A DNA stretch of 64,000 bases from an uncultured Clostridia bacterium (GTDB lineage Bacteria; Bacillota; Clostridia; TANB77; CAG-508), in the NCBI GenBank assembly GCA_934130975.1, contig CAKOYU010000001.1:1-64000 (forward strand), in the 5' to 3' direction. Of this stretch, positions 34,101 through 42,841 are shown in pieces (positions within the stretch are counted from its first letter, which is position 1; the number at the start of each line of letters is the position of its first letter). The notes beneath the pieces are model-generated. The model searched no databases, was not told the origin of the DNA, and saw nothing but the letters and a program-made list of their open reading frames with translations. A program made the position numbers and the translations under genes.

Positions 34101-36482
34101 ATCTTTATTAATAGTAAATTCATATGTCCATCCTGATTCTACCCATTCAGGTTGTACTGGCATATCCACTGGCTCATCTAAAGATGCATATTTGTATCCT
34201 TGTTCTGTATCAGTTTTAATTTCTAATAGTTTATATCGTTTTCCTATTTTCAATCCATTTATTATAATTCCCTTTGCATTATCTACTGTTGTAAATACCG
34301 TTGCTTTGTCTTTTTGCGTAGTAGTTGTTGAACCTATTCCATTAGCATTTGAGACGAAATAGTGTCTATTCTTATCATTATTCCCTTCTTTAGTTACCTG
34401 TTCTATGATAAATTGCACTCCACCTAATGGTTTCTTAGTTTCTGAATCAATTTTTTTAACTCTTAATGGTCTATATGTCGGTGTATTTTTAAGATTGAAA
34501 TTATACACTAATCCTAATTCGATTGTATTTTTTCCCTTTATTATTGGTTTTTCTACTGATGCATATGGATATGCAGAATTTTCTGCTTTTACTTCTAATA
34601 TCTTATATACTCCTGCTTTTGTTAAATAATTAACTTCTGCATAGTCTTGGCCTTTTGGTATACTAAATTTTGTAGCTTGGTCTCTTGTACCTACATACTC
34701 TGCGGGATTTTCATTATCGAATTTTAGATATTTTGCATTTTCATCATTATCACCATATTGTACTATAAACTGAACATTACGCAATGTTTTGCCATGCATT
34801 GTATCACCAGGCAAATCACATGTTTTATAAACATTGAAATGTGAATACTGTTTATAATTGTATAATACTACAGTTGCACTCACTCCGTCTTTATTATTTG
34901 TATATGTTATAAAATCTGAATCAGATCTGTCCGTTACTTGAAAGTTTTTTATAGTTATTGTTCCGATCTGTTTAGGATTTGTTGGCGTTGCATCATTTGC
35001 ACTATAATAAATTGATCTTTTATCTGTCTTTGAAATTTTTGGTGATTGTATTTCCCAAAAAATATATGTACCATCTTTATCTATTGTTATGCTAGACTCA
35101 TGTGCCAATTTAGTTACATTTCCAAAATCTTTTCCTGGATCTTTAGTTCTGGATGTTCCTCCACTACCTGTTCTTGATAAATATTCTCCTGTTGCTTTAT
35201 CTTGTATTACAAATCTTGCTCCTGTTAGTTCTTTAGGATTCTTACTTACTTCTCCATTTTTATCTAGAGGGTCATATTTTTTTATTGTTAGTTTTATTCC
35301 TTTAGGTACTGGAAGTGACTTAGAAAGTGATTCAGTTATCTCATCACCATCAAACATTATAAAGTTTTGGCCATTTGTTGCTGTTGCAAATATAGCTACA
35401 ATCCTAGCCCTTACATTCCAATATTCCCTTATCATTTCTATAGATTTAATATTACCTGAAATCTTTCCTTTTACAGCAATATAAAATGAATCACTAGAGT
35501 AATTATCAACTTTAACAGATGGATTCTCTGATCCTATATTTAATATTTTACTCTTATTGGTGCTATAATCATATGTTCTATATTCCTTTCCAGAATCTGT
35601 TTTTATTACTGTTACAATCCAATCATTGTAAGTTCCCGCAGTACTTATATTATATGGTCCTATGAACGTATAGTTTAATTTTTCATCATATTCTATCGTT
35701 CTTGACTTACCATCATTATCCTTAGAAGTTGATTCTAACTTTTCATTTACTATTTCTTGCGCTCTCTTTTTTAATTCATTAACATATGTTGTATCTGCTA
35801 GTTCTCCATTTTCAGTAGACTGTTCTAGATATTTTTTTGCGACGTCATCAATAATTAATTTTTTTTTATTCTGATACCAAAGTGCTTTTACCGCTTCTCT
35901 ATATGCTGCACTTCCAGTATCATAATATCCATCTACTGCTCTCTCAGCAGCAACTCCCATTGTCAGTAAATCAACAGGTTGCATTTCCTTAAAATCATTT
36001 CCATGTTGAGTACTATATTTATATCCTACAGTATTTGCATATGGAGTATTTATATTTATTGCTCTTACTATCTTGTCATTACCACTTCCAACATCACTAT
36101 CATTATGTCCTACACAAGCAGCATATTTGGAGTTGACTAATTTATAGACACCATTAGCATCTGTTGATATACCTGCATCTTTATATTCTTGAACAGTGGT
36201 TCCCCACTCACCTTCCCAAACCCAGTCTACTTCATTTCCATTTGAATCAGGTTCTCCTCCAATGTATGCAGATTTAGCATTCAACCATTTATTACTTGGA
36301 TTCTCTTTTTCTGTCACATATATTGCTTTATATATTCCAAATATTGCCCTACCATTCACATATCCATCAGAACGATTAAATGGCACTTTAAAACTAGATG
36401 CAAACACTTTGACTGGTATAATTAAAAATGCAACCATTAATATTAAAATAAAGATTATATTAGTAATTTTTTCTTTCTTCAA
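28107..36482 (-). CDS. Giant surface protein B2: thioester-like N-terminus, ten SpaA/Cna-B repeats, TPPTG anchor
   Basis: A 2791-aa secreted protein starting with TTG at 36482 behind AAAGGAGG. Signal peptide 1-28. The N-terminal domain (to about 380) resembles a thioester adhesin but has AVKALW where a Gln is expected. About ten SpaA/Cna-B prealbumin-like repeats span about 400-1660 (each KKxDxDSG..., YEV...NPxxGY), likely isopeptide-locked stalks. Then come SGFAWEDRAQG (about 1700), a conserved strand-rich module, an SdrD-type GLSGTVFED domain (about 2210) and a C-terminal module. It ends SITPPTG (PPTG about 2753-2756), a membrane segment and IKKKVLK. It follows A2 by 27 bp. Its C-terminal 900 residues are close paralogues of B3. 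Likely a cell-wall or membrane-anchored adhesin. Confidence 0.88.
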   Translation of the reverse strand: MKKEKITNIIFILILMVAFLIIPVKVFASSFKVPFNRSDGYVNGRAIFGIYKAIYVTEKENPSNKWLNAKSAYIGGEPDSNGNEVDWVWEGEWGTTVQEYKDAGISTDANGVYKLVNSKYAACVGHNDSDVGSGNDKIVRAININTPYANTVGYKYSTQHGNDFKEMQPVDLLTMGVAAERAVDGYYDTGSAAYREAVKALWYQNKKKLIIDDVAKKYLEQSTENGELADTTYVNELKKRAQEIVNEKLESTSKDNDGKSRTIEYDEKLNYTFIGPYNISTAGTYNDWIVTVIKTDSGKEYRTYDYSTNKSKILNIGSENPSVKVDNYSSDSFYIAVKGKISGNIKSIEMIREYWNVRARIVAIFATATNGQNFIMFDGDEITESLSKSLPVPKGIKLTIKKYDPLDKNGEVSKNPKELTGARFVIQDKATGEYLSRTGSGGTSRTKDPGKDFGNVTKLAHESSITIDKDGTYIFWEIQSPKISKTDKRSIYYSANDATPTNPKQIGTITIKNFQVTDRSDSDFITYTNNKDGVSATVVLYNYKQYSHFNVYKTCDLPGDTMHGKTLRNVQFIVQYGDNDENAKYLKFDNENPAEYVGTRDQATKFSIPKGQDYAEVNYLTKAGVYKILEVKAENSAYPYASVEKPIIKGKNTIELGLVYNFNLKNTPTYRPLRVKKIDSETKKPLGGVQFIIEQVTKEGNNDKNRHYFVSNANGIGSTTTTQKDKATVFTTVDNAKGIIINGLKIGKRYKLLEIKTDTEQGYKYASLDEPVDMPVQPEWVESGWTYEFTINKDAKYTEAVITGKNTKAYKLYKIIKTDKDSGKRIPGVGFVLKCETKGREGFFVKGAKGEESKSVEDIHDATVFVTDANGEVTINKLIKGCRYKVYEVQSNPESGYKEVSKDDPIIMDQEIQIRGDADSNVTEFKLQNQKIYRNVNLVKVDVDSGKRIDDVEFILYDKTEGKYFVQGDVGKDSALAGKPDQATKYTTKNGEVAINKLLIDHHYIVYEVNSNPDLGYKATSYENPLQVKLKYKNGNNQTVETDELVPERTKENETLTVEGQNLKAFRNIKLIKKDEDSEKEIEGVGLILYDKTEGKYFVQGPTGKESTLTYKPDQATLYTTRKGGVPAYKLTIGHTYIIYEVISNPEIGYQYTDYYNNMLQIGKEFTVDRSRENEVIVKEIYNRKIYRNIHLVKKDADSGLEIEGVDLIFYDKDLNGYFIQGESGKPSEITTDKTQATKYRTQKGGIDINKLLIGHTYIAYEVKTDPEIGYEYGDYEKPFAKPEYNEFKIERNKENERVEITILNKRIYRNIKIIKIDYDTNEEIEGMGLILYDDTAKGYFIQGATGKPSELTNDIKQATLYMTQKGGVDVNKLLIDHHYTVYEVISNPDIGYEFTGYGQPYESYEPLDVGNFNVNRDKENTRLIITVKNKKVYMNVNIKKVDQDQHDKELEKIGLILYDIENKKYVVSGAPCTFVERKEDATIFETKNGGILIKYLARHHSYIVYEVENPIYGYTDVSMNKPLEIGRFTLSGNDATLEYTAENQKITGNLIIDKKDKDAENWVFDGVGFKIKNPEGKYLIALDENKKVQTKVNGKIYLGGLQTTTNANAATEFITDSNSRVEIYNILRDTYQVIETSIGEQFGYEVDNDYVSWKSADSSGNGLTATVVVNRQNSRDTELNTANIENGKYDKLIVRNRRKYIKISGFAWEDRAQGKSNEIDGVWKENTEDKKLKDITVRLNSSNGKTLATKETDSDGNYIFGNYDEDSNATKIKIDDIVGGYLEFEYNGMSYKTVLINSKFNLEHKDNKNSVINGIDNSASDEKQREAFNSNYAIISNNKSHTADGSIKYTLEYDYDQETHISTLKYGDNVKYGYEGQVYPSSGVEKQYLIDAITQTNSEKALCTQYNADDIRRNSVTEIAGINLGITLREQADLAVASDLNSVDIKINRDTETYVNTYSYAKRNLDDENDMDNFGVDVKFGVKNSSTPSYSDRGLNLYTRRIYESDLVYANSDASKELMQVYVTYRIRVKNQASTLNAKVAELVNYYDSRYTIEDSWLADSKGNKTTNATWGVSRYGNIAKMERGYTATYTNALANIELAPNEYQDIYIKFKLNTDAVRELLNKQTTLNNVSEISAFSTLKDNKIYAAIDEDSNPGNAEIKRLGINETPEISTAQLHEKTYQIENKTLDTSTFEDDTDYAPALILGIEEEEPTRGLSGTVFEDANTTTDEQHGDGTKTHPKEIRIGNGIFDKKDGEKGVKNAKVELLEYDVNAEDKIAKDSKGNAKVATLYQVIIKDGGTLETNKVPACVATKDDGTYEFSGVLPGKYLIRYTYGSNIMIGDTVIGDTMIGDKKIDSVEYKSTIITSDIIKNALSLDKEPIRMGDPNWILAYDGKQYSDAVDDLTKRAKQEENGVYYGNLESVNSQMTADTAFFDVGVEYSEVQKGFNEKEKVTFTNYEDEYNLEDGKIMVIKEDGTIKLVDTFYAVNPYQDFGIIERARQAYQINKRISHIKLTLADGQTIINGNPYQEVGDLYKDWKNIEQSATGDKALPYVKALPNHVVAEIDNEIIQGATLEVEYTISLKNDSEKDYEYKTNPNYYYYGIVTSEDKEIKTVVKKIVDYMEDDMIYSDEKNAEFGWKKVKPEELIEYQDNGIDKMLINKDNIDDIKKGYIISINTNIDDIELNAGEAASIKIYGSKLLSNKERGIKVKNHVEIVESSRKITGVTPGNYDPKTLQEDEADNNYTMVSITPPTGLTTNNKNRVFIISMLGVSLIALAGGVYFIKKKVLK

Positions 36483-36509
36483 AGATTTAACCTCCTTTCC
36501 TCAAAAATT

Positions 36510-39500
36510 TCAAACTACCTTGTTTATAAAATAAACTCCTATTCCAAACATACATATTGTAATTATAATAATTATTATATATATTGTTGTTAATCCTGTA
36601 GCCACAGAAATAATTATTTCTGCTTTACTTTGATCATCCTCATCTTGTTTATTATTGTTTGGTGTTGAATCAATATCTGGTATAGATAATTTATTTGACT
36701 GCTCACAAATTTCTGCTATATTAGTACTTACACCAACATTAGATTGTGTCATTACTTTTGTTAATGTTAATGTAACCACTTTGCTTTCTCCTGGAATTAT
36801 AACCTGATTCGCAAGTTCCTTTGTTGCTATACTGCCATCTGTTTTTTGATACCAATTACTATTAATTTCTGTATTAAATCTAAAATCATCAGGCATTTTG
36901 TCTATAATTTCAGAAACATATTCTTCTGTTTCTCCTTCATTTGTAACTTTAATTTTATATTCTACTACAACTAAACTTCCACTTAAATATTTGCTTTTTA
37001 TTTCTGTTTTAGCTAATTGAGCATTATCATAATCCATAACTTTTGTACCTTGTTCATTTTGTACAGTTACTTTAGTTATATATTTATCTAACTTCATGTC
37101 TGATTTCTTTATTTCTATAAATCCTGCATCTATGTCAGATAAGTCACTAACTTCTAGTTCTAATTCTTTTGTTATTGCTACTTTTTGCTTTTTACCATTT
37201 ATTAAAATTGTATTTTCTACAACATCTGAATTATTGATTATATCTGCATCTTCTGTTTGATATTGTGTTATTTGATATTTATCTGTATCATAGCAAAATA
37301 CTACATAATATTTTCCCTGTTTTACTTCTTGAAATTTATATTGTCCATTTTCATCTGTTGTAGTTATTTGAACAATACTACCATCTATATCTAATAATTG
37401 TACCTTCATATCTGATATAGTCTTTTCTGATACATCTCTTATACCATCTTTATCAGCATCAATCCATGCTAATCCCGATATTTCTTTTGTAATTGTTTCA
37501 CCTTGATTATTATTCTGGTTAGAATCACTTGCATCTCCATCATTTGTATTCGAATTATCTTTATCTGGAATTTCTGAGTCTGTATTATCCGGATCTATTA
37601 CTGTTACTGTACATATATCCATTTGATTTCCATCCTCTGTTGTTACAATTATTAAAGCCGTTCCATTGCTTATAGCTGTTACATTTCCTTCTTTATCCAC
37701 ACTGGCTACTAACTTATTACTTGTTGACCAGTTCACATTTTTATTAGTAGCATTTTTAGGTTGTATTGTTGCTATTAATTGTCTGCTTTGTTTTATATTT
37801 AATCTCATAGCATTTATATCTAAACTTACACCTGTAACATTTATATTTTCTCCACCAGGATTATCTGGTTCTATTGAATCTAAATCTGTTACTGTAACTG
37901 TACATATTGATGTTTTACTTCCATCATCTGTTGTTACTACTATCATTGCTGTTCCTTTTCCTACTGCAGTTACATTACCTTGATCATCTACACTTGCAAC
38001 TAATTTATTAGTTGATACCCAATATACCTTTTTATTGTCTGCATTTGCTGGTTCAATTGTTGCAACTAATTGCTTTGTAGTATTTAACTCTAATTTCATA
38101 GCATTCATATTTAATTTTACATCTGTTACACTTACTTTTTCAGTCTGGTCTGGTTGGTCTGTTGATGTTGGATCTTTTACTTTTACTGTACATGTTGCAA
38201 ATTTGTTTCCATCTTCTGTTGTTACTATTATTGTTACCATACCTTGTTTTAATCCTGTAACATTTCCTTGGTCATCCACACTTGCAACTAGTGGATTTGT
38301 TGATACCCAAGACACATTTTTATTAGTAGCATTTTCTGGTTCTATTGTTGCTATTAATTGTTTTTTACTATTTACATTTAAGTCCATAGAATTCATATTT
38401 AGTTTTATACCTTTTACTTCAACCTTATCATCTTTTGTTGATGAATCTGTTACTGTAACATCACAAGTTGCGATTTTATTTCCATCTTCTGTTGTTACAA
38501 CTATTTTTGCTGTTCCTTCATTAATTCCTGTTACTAATCCAGAATTGTCTACATATGCTACTTCTGCATCAGTTGAACTCCAATATACATTTTTGTTATC
38601 TGCATTTTCCGGTTTTATTGTTGCAACTAATTGCTTGCTTTCTCTTACATCTAAATTAATAGATTTTTCATTTAATGTTATACTTGTTACTTTTACGCCG
38701 TCTGGTTTCTCTGGATTGTCTGGATCCGGATCTGGAACATCTGGTATAGGGTCTAAATCTTCTCCTGGATCTATCGGATCTTCTTTTTCTAAATACTTAT
38801 ATGTTATCTCATTTGAAGTTTCTGATACATCTATCCCAGTAACATTAACTACATTTGTAAGTATATTATCTACTACTGCTGATCCTAAAATATTAGTTTT
38901 TATTTCTAATACAATTTCTTCTTTGGGTTCTATTGTATACATAAAAAACACGCTTTGTATAAATGTATTAATAACATCTTGAATTTCTACTCCATCTTTG
39001 TATAATTTTGCTGATTGTATCATTATTCCTGATGGCATCTGGTCATTTAATGATATTTGTCTTTTTATACTTCCTTCATTTTTTATTGTTACAGTATAGG
39101 TTAGTTCATCTCCATCTTGTACATATTCTCCATCTATATTTGTTGTCTGTTTTACCGATATTTTAGTCCTATTTTGATATACATCTATTTTTAGTTCATT
39201 AGATTTATATATCTCATTTTCTATTTGTGCATTTGCATTTATTTTTACTACATCTTTTAATATACCAACATCTAATTTTCCCATTTTTAACATTGCTGAA
39301 ACTTTAATTGTTTGTTTATCTCCACTTTTCTCTAATTTCGGTATTGAAATTTCCAATTGTTTATCTTCTAGTTTAGTTATTTCTGCATCTTCTAAGTCTG
39401 TTATAACTCCTAGTTTTCCAGCGAATCCAGCATTACTTGGCATATCCATTTTGAATTTTATATCATTTAAATCTTCACCTGATATATTTTCCACATATAT

Positions 39501-42500
39501 TATTACAGGATAATTGTTTTCTGTAAAAATCTGATCTTCTATTGCAACTCCTGGTACTAATCTCAATTTTAATTTTCCTTGTTTTATTGGGTTAGTATAT
39601 GTTGATATTTTCACCTCATTCAAGTTATCTCCAGAAATTACTATCTCTCCAGATGTAACTGTTCCTTCTGCAACATCCTTATTTGCAGAAATCTTATATT
39701 CTAATGTTTTTGTTTCCCCTGGTGCAATAGTCTCTATATCTATTTCTTTATTTGTTAAATCTTCCTGTTCTTCCACATAATGGTATGTCAAATCATCTAC
39801 TGCTTTTAATCTATATCCATAGTAAACTACATTAGTATGTGTAGCTATCATTTTCATATTTTGTATTGTATTATTTGTATTGTTTGTTATTTGCAAACTA
39901 TATTGAATTGCTTGTCCCTCATATACTTCTGCACCATTTTCTAATGTTTGTCCATTTGATGTTACTGCCATTTTTACATCAATTCCAGCCTCATTACTTG
40001 CTGATAGCATTGCTACTTTGGAATAATTTCTATCTGGTTTTATTAGCCTATTTGTAGAAACTATATCCATATCTTTTCCTTGATATTTATATGATAATTT
40101 CATTGTATTTAAGGTTGTTGCTCCATCTTCAATATCTGCTGGTATCTTTATTTTATATGATATTCCTACAACTTCTTTTGACGATATTTCTCCATTTTGA
40201 AATTCTATTTTAAATGATTTTACTTTTTCTAAATCGTCTATGTTTTCTTGCCAACTATTACTATCTTTTGTCGCTTTATCATCTTCAGAATAATATATTC
40301 TTGCTCCAGTTTTTGTTACATTAATACTACTTGCTAGTACACTCTGAAAACTTATATTAGCACTTTGTTCTCCATCACTCCATGTTCCCTCTGCTGGTAT
40401 ATTTCCAACAATAACTGATTTAGAAATGCTTTCATCATAATTATTAATTGCATATAAATTAACATTAGCAATCTTTTCTTCTGTTCCTTTATCTAACTCT
40501 CCTGTTACAATTTTGTTAGTTGTGCTTTCAATTGTATCTCCATTATTATTAAAATCACTAACTCTGTTAACAAGCATTACTCCTTCTTTAGATTTTAAAT
40601 TGATGTCTTTAGTTATTTTTCCAACTTCACCTTCTTTATTTTCATTCGTATAAGTCATTGTTATTTGTTTTGTCTGAGTTGGTATTGTATTTTCAATATT
40701 CAAATCTGCATAAAATACTATCTGTACTCCATCATTTACATTGTTTATATAATTAGGTTGCTCCCCATGTAATGTAATTCTTAATAATGTATCACCGTTA
40801 TTAAGTATACTTCTTTCTGTAGAATCTATTTTTAACCCTTCTTGGCAATTTAATAAAGAGATTTTTTTACCAATTACATTTATATCTTTAGGTATTGTTA
40901 TTTCTATAACTGGGTTCTTCCATAAGTCATGCTCTTCTGAATTACTTTTTAATACTATTAAAAATTGAATATTTTTATTTGATTCTATTGTTGATAAATT
41001 TGTATTACTAATTTCTAATCTGCCTTCTAATTTTGTATCAAGTAAATTTATTGTTGCTGTTTTTTCTTCATTTCCAGCATTTGTTGTTACTATTTCATTT
41101 GTTGTTAGCATTGTAAATTGTTTTAAGCTCTCTTTAGTATATCCTGTATTTCCTTTTAGATATTTTATGTTTCTTATTGTAATTTCACCTTCTGTAATAG
41201 GTCTTGATGTTTCTATTGTTAGATTTTTCTTTCCTTCTTCATAGTTTATATTAATATTTCCGTTGCTATCCGCTTCTGTTGACTTATTAATTACGTTTAT
41301 TATATTTCCATTTTCATCTTTTATATAGATATATCCATCATTTCCAAATATCCTTATAAAACTATCTTTGTCTACTATAGTTTGTTTATAATAGATTAAA
41401 TTTTGCGCATCTTCTTTATTTATTCTGTCTGAAAAATACGAATTTGTTGTGTTTAAATTGATATTTTTTATTAATTCTGACTTTGAAACTTCTATTGTAT
41501 TATTTTCTTTGTAATATGTTTGATTTTCATCTAATGCCGAATATAAATATCCTTTATATATCTCTTTTGTGATGCTTTTTCCAACACTTACTATATTTCC
41601 AGAATAATTTAATTGTACATTTTGTTCATCATGCTTTTGTATATTGCTTTTTGTAAATAATTTAGTATCTATAGATGTATTTAATACTATACCATCTAAA
41701 TTTTCTTCTGTTGTAGCATCATATACATATATTAATCTATATCTATTTAAATTAGTATACCAATAATTTTCTCCTTTTATTTTTATTACACCTGTTTTAA
41801 AGTCATACTCTATTCCGTCTTCTAATTTTGTTCCATTTAATAAAACTTTTACAGTTTGTGGTAACTTATTAGCAATTTTAGGTATTATAACTTCCACTTC
41901 TTCACTTGCTCTTGGCAAAACTCCATTTTGTATTTTAGTATTTATTGCTTGTTCTACCAATATACCTTCTGTCCCTAAATCAACTACTTTGCTTATTCCT
42001 TGTACTAAGGTTATATCTGAATTATCTGTCCAATCTATTTGAGTTGTTATATTCCTTTCTATTTCTATTTTTTTCTTTTCTTGCGAATATTCTCCTATTA
42101 AAGACACTACAGTTTCTTTTGAGTAATACTCTTCTGTAACTTCTACAATTTTATTAAACTCTATTGGTATTTCTATTACCACATTGCTATATATAATAGT
42201 GTTTAATTCTATCTCATTATTTTCTTTATTAATACTTTTTATATATGTGTTATTTGTTATGTTGTTCTTTAATTTAAAATTGCCATCATTAATTTTTATT
42301 TTTCCATTAACAAAAGCCCCATTTTTTAAAACATTTATATTTATGCATAAATTTATCTCTTCTCCTATTTGTCCTTTTATTGCATGGTTCTTAACTTCAT
42401 TTATTTTAAAATATGTATCAAATTGAACATCTTCACTATTGCTATTTTGCGTTTCCAGTTCATTTGAGACAGCAATTGCTATATTATATCCTAAAAAGAT

Positions 42501-42569
42501 AATATTAGCTGATGTCATTACTATTATTAAACTTATTGCCATCATTATCCTAAATATTTTTGCTTTCAT
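36510..42569 (-). CDS. Giant surface protein A2: DUF11-like ectodomain, four Big_2 domains, SdrD-like domain
   Basis: A 2019-aa secreted protein. Signal peptide about 1-33. A long beta-rich ectodomain contains the paralogue signature 'IFGNDGYIYIKDENGN' (about 410), then DUF11-like repeats to about 1260. A short Pro/Asp linker leads to four tandem Big_2 Ig-like domains (about 1290-1650, each ending CxVTVxD), an SdrD-type domain (SGLAWIDADKDGIRD, about 1700) and a DUF11-like domain. The end is EIIISVATG, a membrane segment and a short tail; no LPXTG or TPPTG. Promoter at 42629-42657; ATG 42569. It is first in an operon with B2. Big_2 domains are absent from its paralogues A1 and A3. Confidence 0.87.
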   Translation of the reverse strand: MKAKIFRIMMAISLIIVMTSANIIFLGYNIAIAVSNELETQNSNSEDVQFDTYFKINEVKNHAIKGQIGEEINLCININVLKNGAFVNGKIKINDGNFKLKNNITNNTYIKSINKENNEIELNTIIYSNVVIEIPIEFNKIVEVTEEYYSKETVVSLIGEYSQEKKKIEIERNITTQIDWTDNSDITLVQGISKVVDLGTEGILVEQAINTKIQNGVLPRASEEVEVIIPKIANKLPQTVKVLLNGTKLEDGIEYDFKTGVIKIKGENYWYTNLNRYRLIYVYDATTEENLDGIVLNTSIDTKLFTKSNIQKHDEQNVQLNYSGNIVSVGKSITKEIYKGYLYSALDENQTYYKENNTIEVSKSELIKNINLNTTNSYFSDRINKEDAQNLIYYKQTIVDKDSFIRIFGNDGYIYIKDENGNIINVINKSTEADSNGNININYEEGKKNLTIETSRPITEGEITIRNIKYLKGNTGYTKESLKQFTMLTTNEIVTTNAGNEEKTATINLLDTKLEGRLEISNTNLSTIESNKNIQFLIVLKSNSEEHDLWKNPVIEITIPKDINVIGKKISLLNCQEGLKIDSTERSILNNGDTLLRITLHGEQPNYINNVNDGVQIVFYADLNIENTIPTQTKQITMTYTNENKEGEVGKITKDINLKSKEGVMLVNRVSDFNNNGDTIESTTNKIVTGELDKGTEEKIANVNLYAINNYDESISKSVIVGNIPAEGTWSDGEQSANISFQSVLASSINVTKTGARIYYSEDDKATKDSNSWQENIDDLEKVKSFKIEFQNGEISSKEVVGISYKIKIPADIEDGATTLNTMKLSYKYQGKDMDIVSTNRLIKPDRNYSKVAMLSASNEAGIDVKMAVTSNGQTLENGAEVYEGQAIQYSLQITNNTNNTIQNMKMIATHTNVVYYGYRLKAVDDLTYHYVEEQEDLTNKEIDIETIAPGETKTLEYKISANKDVAEGTVTSGEIVISGDNLNEVKISTYTNPIKQGKLKLRLVPGVAIEDQIFTENNYPVIIYVENISGEDLNDIKFKMDMPSNAGFAGKLGVITDLEDAEITKLEDKQLEISIPKLEKSGDKQTIKVSAMLKMGKLDVGILKDVVKINANAQIENEIYKSNELKIDVYQNRTKISVKQTTNIDGEYVQDGDELTYTVTIKNEGSIKRQISLNDQMPSGIMIQSAKLYKDGVEIQDVINTFIQSVFFMYTIEPKEEIVLEIKTNILGSAVVDNILTNVVNVTGIDVSETSNEITYKYLEKEDPIDPGEDLDPIPDVPDPDPDNPEKPDGVKVTSITLNEKSINLDVRESKQLVATIKPENADNKNVYWSSTDAEVAYVDNSGLVTGINEGTAKIVVTTEDGNKIATCDVTVTDSSTKDDKVEVKGIKLNMNSMDLNVNSKKQLIATIEPENATNKNVSWVSTNPLVASVDDQGNVTGLKQGMVTIIVTTEDGNKFATCTVKVKDPTSTDQPDQTEKVSVTDVKLNMNAMKLELNTTKQLVATIEPANADNKKVYWVSTNKLVASVDDQGNVTAVGKGTAMIVVTTDDGSKTSICTVTVTDLDSIEPDNPGGENINVTGVSLDINAMRLNIKQSRQLIATIQPKNATNKNVNWSTSNKLVASVDKEGNVTAISNGTALIIVTTEDGNQMDICTVTVIDPDNTDSEIPDKDNSNTNDGDASDSNQNNNQGETITKEISGLAWIDADKDGIRDVSEKTISDMKVQLLDIDGSIVQITTTDENGQYKFQEVKQGKYYVVFCYDTDKYQITQYQTEDADIINNSDVVENTILINGKKQKVAITKELELEVSDLSDIDAGFIEIKKSDMKLDKYITKVTVQNEQGTKVMDYDNAQLAKTEIKSKYLSGSLVVVEYKIKVTNEGETEEYVSEIIDKMPDDFRFNTEINSNWYQKTDGSIATKELANQVIIPGESKVVTLTLTKVMTQSNVGVSTNIAEICEQSNKLSIPDIDSTPNNNKQDEDDQSKAEIIISVATGLTTIYIIIIIITICMFGIGVYFINKVV

Positions 42570-42628
42570 AGCATCCCCCTCTTTAACTCATTTGTTTTAC
42601 AAATTCATTAATGCTAATCTTTATACAT

Positions 42629-42657
42629 ATTTTAAAGTTTTCTTCTTTATTTATCAA
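42629..42657 (-). promoter_or_regulatory. Promoter of the A2-B2 operon
   Basis: Minus strand -35 TTGATA (42652-42657), 17-nt spacer, -10 TAAAAT (42629-42634), giving a 5' leader of about 50 nt before A2. Confidence 0.7.
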
Positions 42658-42715
42658 TATACTGCTTTAACCAATTCTTCCAAGCGTTTCCAACCTTGCT
42701 ACGGCTCTTCATTTT

Positions 42716-42786
42716 TCATGTTTTTATGACATTTTTATATCTTTTTTATTACAAATTTCTATTTTTTTCATTTTTCCTTAGGCGTG
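42716..42786 (-). promoter_or_regulatory. Conserved non-coding block upstream of the A2 promoter
   Basis: Aligns with 53682-53750 upstream of the A3B3 promoter. Read on the minus strand, both begin CCTAAG(G)AAAAATG and later share AAATTTxGTAxTAAAAAAGATA. Both end about 60-70 nt before the -35. Shared regulation or a duplication scar is possible. Confidence 0.6.
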
Positions 42787-42801
42787 TAAGCTTTTGAGCA
42801 G

Positions 42802-42833
42802 AAAAAAAGATTAGAAATTTTCTAATCTTTTTT
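42802..42833 (-). terminator. Terminator of the A3B3 gene
   Basis: AAAAAAGATTAGAAA pairs perfectly with TTTCTAATCTTTTTT, 8 bp after the stop codon; T-rich on the minus strand. Confidence 0.85.
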
Positions 42834-42841
42834 CCTATTTT

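Noticed and set aside
33808..34362. A 184-codon plus-strand frame
   Set aside because: Antisense shadow of the SpaA repeat region in B2, with no RBS or domain.
38035..38982. A 315-codon open frame on the plus strand
   Set aside because: It lies opposite the repeated Big_2 domains of A2. Its length follows from repeat composition and low stop-codon density on the opposite strand; there is no RBS and no recognisable domain.
42657..42715. Riboswitch upstream of A2 (GCCGTAGC...GGAAACGCTTGG segment)
   Set aside because: It lies upstream of the likely promoter, not in the leader, and I could not match it to any riboswitch consensus such as c-di-GMP-I.
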